Below, in pieces: positions 60,065 through 64,000 of a DNA stretch of 64,000 bases. A program made the translations under genes and the position numbers. Positions within the stretch are counted from its first letter, which is position 1. The number at the start of each line of letters is the position of its first letter. The notes under the pieces are model-generated. The model saw nothing but the letters and a program-made list of their open reading frames with translations, searched no databases and had not been told where the DNA came from. Source of the DNA: Fusobacteriales bacterium (lineage in GTDB: Bacteria; Fusobacteriota; Fusobacteriia; Fusobacteriales; Fusobacteriaceae); contig JAICDD010000002.1 of NCBI GenBank assembly GCA_020063625.1, positions 23,345 to 87,344 on the forward strand. The letters run 5' to 3'.

Positions 60065-61542
60065 ATGAAGAGACACAGGAAAAAATTTTTCAAAAAAAGC
60101 TTATTAATTCTAATCTTAATATTGTTAGACTATTCTATTATTAATTTTTCATATCTATTCAGTAAGACTCTTTTTCAAATATTTATAGATAAAAATAATA
60201 TATATCAAATTAATAATTTTGCAACAATAACTAGAAATACAATTTCATATCTTGTATTAATTATAGCATTTTGGGCTAGGGATTTATATAAATTAAAGCC
60301 ATGGAATATATGGGAAGAAGTTAGTAGGATTTTATATAGTTCTTTAATGGCAGGAATAGTAATTTCGTTTATTTATATTGATAATGGTGTTCCTAAAGAT
60401 ATTTTTATATGGTGGATAACCTTAATGTTATTTGTAGGAATAGATATAGTAGCAAGATTTTTATTAAGATGTTATTTAAATAAAAAAAATATATACAATA
60501 TAAAAGCAATAATTTTAGGAAGTGGATTTCAAGGAGAAGAATTTTGTGAATATGCTATTGAAAATCCTTTTTCATTATATAAAATAGATGGTTTTGTTTA
60601 TGAAAATAAAGAGATTGTTAATAATAAAAAAGAAGAAGTTTTAAATAAAGAAATTTTTAAAAAAGCAGATATAAAAATTTTAGGTGATATAGAGCATATT
60701 ATTAAATATATAGTAAAACATGCAATTGATGAAGTTGTTATTGCAGTACCAAAAGTTGATAGAAAAGGTCTTTCAGATATTATCCATAAATTAGAAGGGA
60801 AAGTACGTTATATAAAATTTATACCAGATATGTATGGATTAATGACTTTTTCAACTGAGATACATGATTATGAACAAGTACTTACAATTGCTGCATCACA
60901 GGGATTATTAAGTCCTATTAAAAAAATCCAAAAAAGAATATTTGACTTGATTTGCTCTATAATAGGAATAATATTTTTAATTCCAGTATTTATTATAGTA
61001 TATATTTTAATAAAATTAGAAGATGGTGGAAAAGTTATTTTTAAGCAAAAAAGAATTGGAGAAAATGGAAAAGAAATATATATATATATAAGTTTAGAAC
61101 TATGATTTCTAATGCAGAAGAAGTATTGGAAAAGTTAATGAAAGAAAATCCAGAAATAAAAAGAGAATATGAAGAGAATAAAAAATTAAAAAATGATCCA
61201 AGAATAACAAAAATAGGAAAAATTTTAAGAAAAACAAGTATAGATGAACTTCCGCAATTGATAAATGTATTAATAGGAAATATGAGTATAGTAGGACCAA
61301 GACCATATTTGTTTAGAGAAAAAAAAGATATGGGATCAAAATATAAAAGTATTATAAAAACAAAGCCTGGAATAACAGGATTATGGCAAGCAAGTGGAAG
61401 AAATGAAATAGGATTTTATGAAAGAACAGTATTAGACCAATATTATATAAGAAATTGGAGTATATGGTTAGATATTATTATTATTTTAAAAACAATAAAA
61501 GCAGTATTGATTAAAAAGGGAGCTAGCTATGATACAGACTAA
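60065..61542 (+). pseudogene. Polyprenyl-phosphate sugar-1-phosphate transferase (WbaP/WcaJ family), frameshifted in an AT-dinucleotide run
   Basis: N-part ends GENGKEIYIYI|SLEL*; downstream frame KFRTMISNAEEVLEKLM...GPRPYLFRE...KPGITGLWQASGRNEIGFYERTVLDQYYIRNWS; break at 61076-61090. Confidence 0.88.
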
Positions 61543-62560
61543 AGATACAAAAATAGATATTGTAATTATAGGGTTAAATTGTGAAAAAACATTAGAAAAA
61601 TGTATTTGTAGTGTACTAAAAATTGATTATAATATGGATTTTATAGATATTTATTATGTTGATGGTGGTTTTAATGATAATTCAAAAAAAATAGCTCAAA
61701 AATATTCAAAAGTAAATATCATAGAATTAAATTTAGAATATCCAACACCTGGAAAGCAACGAAATGAAGGATGGTTAAAAGGTAATAGTAAATATGTACA
61801 ATTTATTGATTCTGATACAATTCTTGATAAAAATTGGTTAAAAAAAGCAGTAAATGAAATAAAAAAAGATAAAAAAATAGGAGCAATTTGTGGAAATAGG
61901 AAAGAATTATATCCAGAAAAATCAATATTTAATTGGATAGGGAATTTAGAATGGAACTTAGCATATGGAGAGATATCAGAATTTGGTGGAGATGTCTTAA
62001 TTAAAAGAGAAGTTTTAGAAAAAACAAAAGGATATAATAGTAATTTAGTAGCAGGAGAAGACCCAGAATTATCACATAGAATAATAAAACTAGGATATAA
62101 AATTGTTAGAATAAATACTGATATGACAAAACATGATTTAGCAATGACAACAGTAAAACAATACTTAAAAAGAGCATATAGAACAGGATATGCCTTTGCA
62201 GAAGTAAATTTTTTACATAATGAAATGTGGAAAACAGAAGTAAAAAGAATATTAAAAAGAGGCGGAATTTCATTGGGATTAATTAGTATTGGACTACTAT
62301 TAATTTTAATTAATAGAATATTAGCGATATCAATAATTTTATTAGGAATATACATTTTATTTAGACCACGATTACAATTAGTAAAAAAATTTATGTATAA
62401 TCTTAAATTAACTAAAAAGGAATCAAAACTTTATTGTTGGCATTTATCAGTTATAGTTTTGCCACAATTAATAGGAGTACTAAGATATTATATAGGAAAA
62501 ATTTTAAATAAACCTTTAAGAAATAAAAAAAATAAGTTGAGTACTGGAGGAATTAATTAA
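61529..62560 (+). CDS. Glycosyltransferase family 2
   Basis: IDIVIIGLNCEKTLEKCICSVL, YVDGGFNDNSKKIAQKY, PGKQRNEGWLKGNSKYVQFIDSDT. Confidence 0.88.
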   Translation: MIQTKDTKIDIVIIGLNCEKTLEKCICSVLKIDYNMDFIDIYYVDGGFNDNSKKIAQKYSKVNIIELNLEYPTPGKQRNEGWLKGNSKYVQFIDSDTILDKNWLKKAVNEIKKDKKIGAICGNRKELYPEKSIFNWIGNLEWNLAYGEISEFGGDVLIKREVLEKTKGYNSNLVAGEDPELSHRIIKLGYKIVRINTDMTKHDLAMTTVKQYLKRAYRTGYAFAEVNFLHNEMWKTEVKRILKRGGISLGLISIGLLLILINRILAISIILLGIYILFRPRLQLVKKFMYNLKLTKKESKLYCWHLSVIVLPQLIGVLRYYIGKILNKPLRNKKNKLSTGGIN

Positions 62561-63594
62561 TGAAAAAAAATATTTTTTTTATAATATTTATTTTAACAAT
62601 GATTAGTTGTAGTAAATTAAATGAAAAAACAATAAAAAACATTGAATTTAAAAATGAGAATATAACTACTAAAGAAAAAGAAATAAATATTTCTTCAAAA
62701 GAAGAGATAAAAGAATTTAATAAAATAAGTAAAGAGTCCTATAAAATTGGAGCGGGAGATGTTTTAGTATTTATACCCTCTAAAAAAGATTTTGAAAATT
62801 TAACATTACAAGTAGGACCAGATGGAAATATAAATATTCCTGATATAGGAATTGTAAAAGTAAAAGATAAAACAATAGAAGATGTAGAAAAAGAAATAAA
62901 TGAAAAAATAACAAAAATATATAATTTTTTAAAATATACAGTAATAGTTACTCAATTTAATAATAATAAAGTCTATATATGGGGAAATGTAGAAAAAACA
63001 GGAGTTATTTATTTATCACAAGAAAATAATTTAATAGAAACTATTTCTTTAGCTGGAGGAATTAAATAAAGTCTAGAAGATTTAGAAAATAGTGATATTC
63101 TATGTAAAATTATAAGAAAAAATGGGAAAACTATTACATTAAATTTAAAAGATATAATATTTAAAGGTGAAATAGAAAAAAATATAAAAATTTTAAATGG
63201 AGATATAGTGTATGTATCAATGAAAAAATCAAATGAAAATAATGTATATATATATGGAGCAGTAAATAAAACAGGTATATTAAAATATGAAGATGGTTTA
63301 ACTTTAATAGATGCTATATTTAGAAGTGGAGGATTTAATAGATTTTCTGATTCTTCAAAAGTATATATATTATCAAAATCAGATAATAAAAAATATTCAA
63401 TAAAAGAAATAAATATGAAAAATTTAAACAATACTTCACTAGAAAATATAATATTAGAACCTAATGATATAGTTTATGTAGAAAAAAATAATATATCTAC
63501 ATTTAATGACTTTGTAAATAATATATTAGAGCCATTAAGAACATTAAATTTAATTACAGACACAGCAATAAATATAGATACATTAAGTAATTGA
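62560..63594 (+). pseudogene. Polysaccharide biosynthesis/export lipoprotein (Wza-like) interrupted by in-frame TAA at 63067-63069
   Basis: Lipobox MISCSK; YKIGAGDVLVF...VGPDGNINIPDIG; the same frame continues after TAA as SLEDLENSDILCKIIRKNG...NNVYIYGAVNKTGIL. Confidence 0.85.
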
Positions 63595-63642
63595 TTCTAT
63601 TAAGGGGAATAGTAAATAATAAAAAATATGAGGGAGAAAGAT

Positions 63643-63945
63643 ATGAGATTTAATAAAAGAAAAGATATTATACCAATAGAAATATTAAAAAAACATTATT
63701 TATTAATATTTATAGTTGGATCTATTTCATTTTTAGGTATGTGGTATTTTTTTAAAGATACAGTACAAGTTTATTTTGAATCAAAAGGATATTTAGAAAT
63801 AGAGCCAGTAGTTGTTCCGGCATATTCTAAAAATAGTTTTGAAGTATCACAAAATAGTATAACACAATATTATGACAATTATGTAGGTACTCAAATAGAA
63901 AAGTTCGTGTCAAGTATTTGTAGGAAAATTTTTTATACTCCCTAA
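63643..63945 (+). pseudogene. Chain-length determinant (Wzz-like) protein N-terminus, disrupted near 63905
   Basis: MRFNKRKDIIPIEILKKHYLLIFIVGSISFLGMWYFFKDTVQVYFESKGYLEIEP...; C-terminus SSICRKIFYTP* looks foreign. Confidence 0.65.
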
Positions 63946-64000
63946 TTTCTATAATTTTATGCAATACCTTTTATTTTTCTATATGTTCCATTTACTTGAC
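63906..64000. mobile_element. Possible terminus of an insertion sequence, truncated by window edge
   Basis: gtgtcaagtatttg (63906-) and catttacttgac (-64000) form an imperfect inverted repeat; abrupt loss of the Wzz frame. Confidence 0.35.

Noticed and set aside
61696-62355. 219-aa minus-strand ORF
   Set aside because: Long, but antisense to a clear GT2 gene; no recognisable domain
63067-63069. Stop-codon reassignment (TAA as sense)
   Set aside because: TAA terminates most intact genes in the window; a local mutation is simpler

Overview
AT-rich bacterial chromosome window. Gene content and codon usage suggest a Gram-negative anaerobe, possibly Fusobacteriota (inference). There are about 50 credible protein-coding genes, one structured ncRNA (a glmS ribozyme), several intrinsic terminators, and no recognisable tRNA, rRNA or CRISPR. 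In order: end of an anaerobic sulfite reductase gene and a CbiX-like chelatase; an Opp/Dpp peptide ABC operon; pyruvate carboxylase; two YibE/F proteins; agmatine deiminase and N-carbamoylputrescine amidase; a glycan locus (GH4, BadF-type kinase, sugar ABC transporter, MCP, ROK regulator, GH8 lipoprotein); 6-phosphofructokinase; a compact NqrBCDEF cluster with no adjacent nqrA plus an unknown 149-aa ORF; an in-frame 3-dehydroquinate synthase::Ppx/GppA fusion and shikimate kinase; a GH65 phosphorylase with a LacI regulator and two perfect CGTACACGTGTACG palindromes; alkaline phosphatase; glmS with its ribozyme; a mannitol locus with two EIICBA paralogues; a copper locus; and an exopolysaccharide locus with several successive reading-frame lesions. 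Strongest leads: the nqrA-less NQR cluster, the AroB-Ppx fusion, the modular 'CACGAAGAACACAAAG' dispersed repeats at three loci, and the serial lesions in the EPS locus. No searches were run; all family calls come from reading motifs in the translations.
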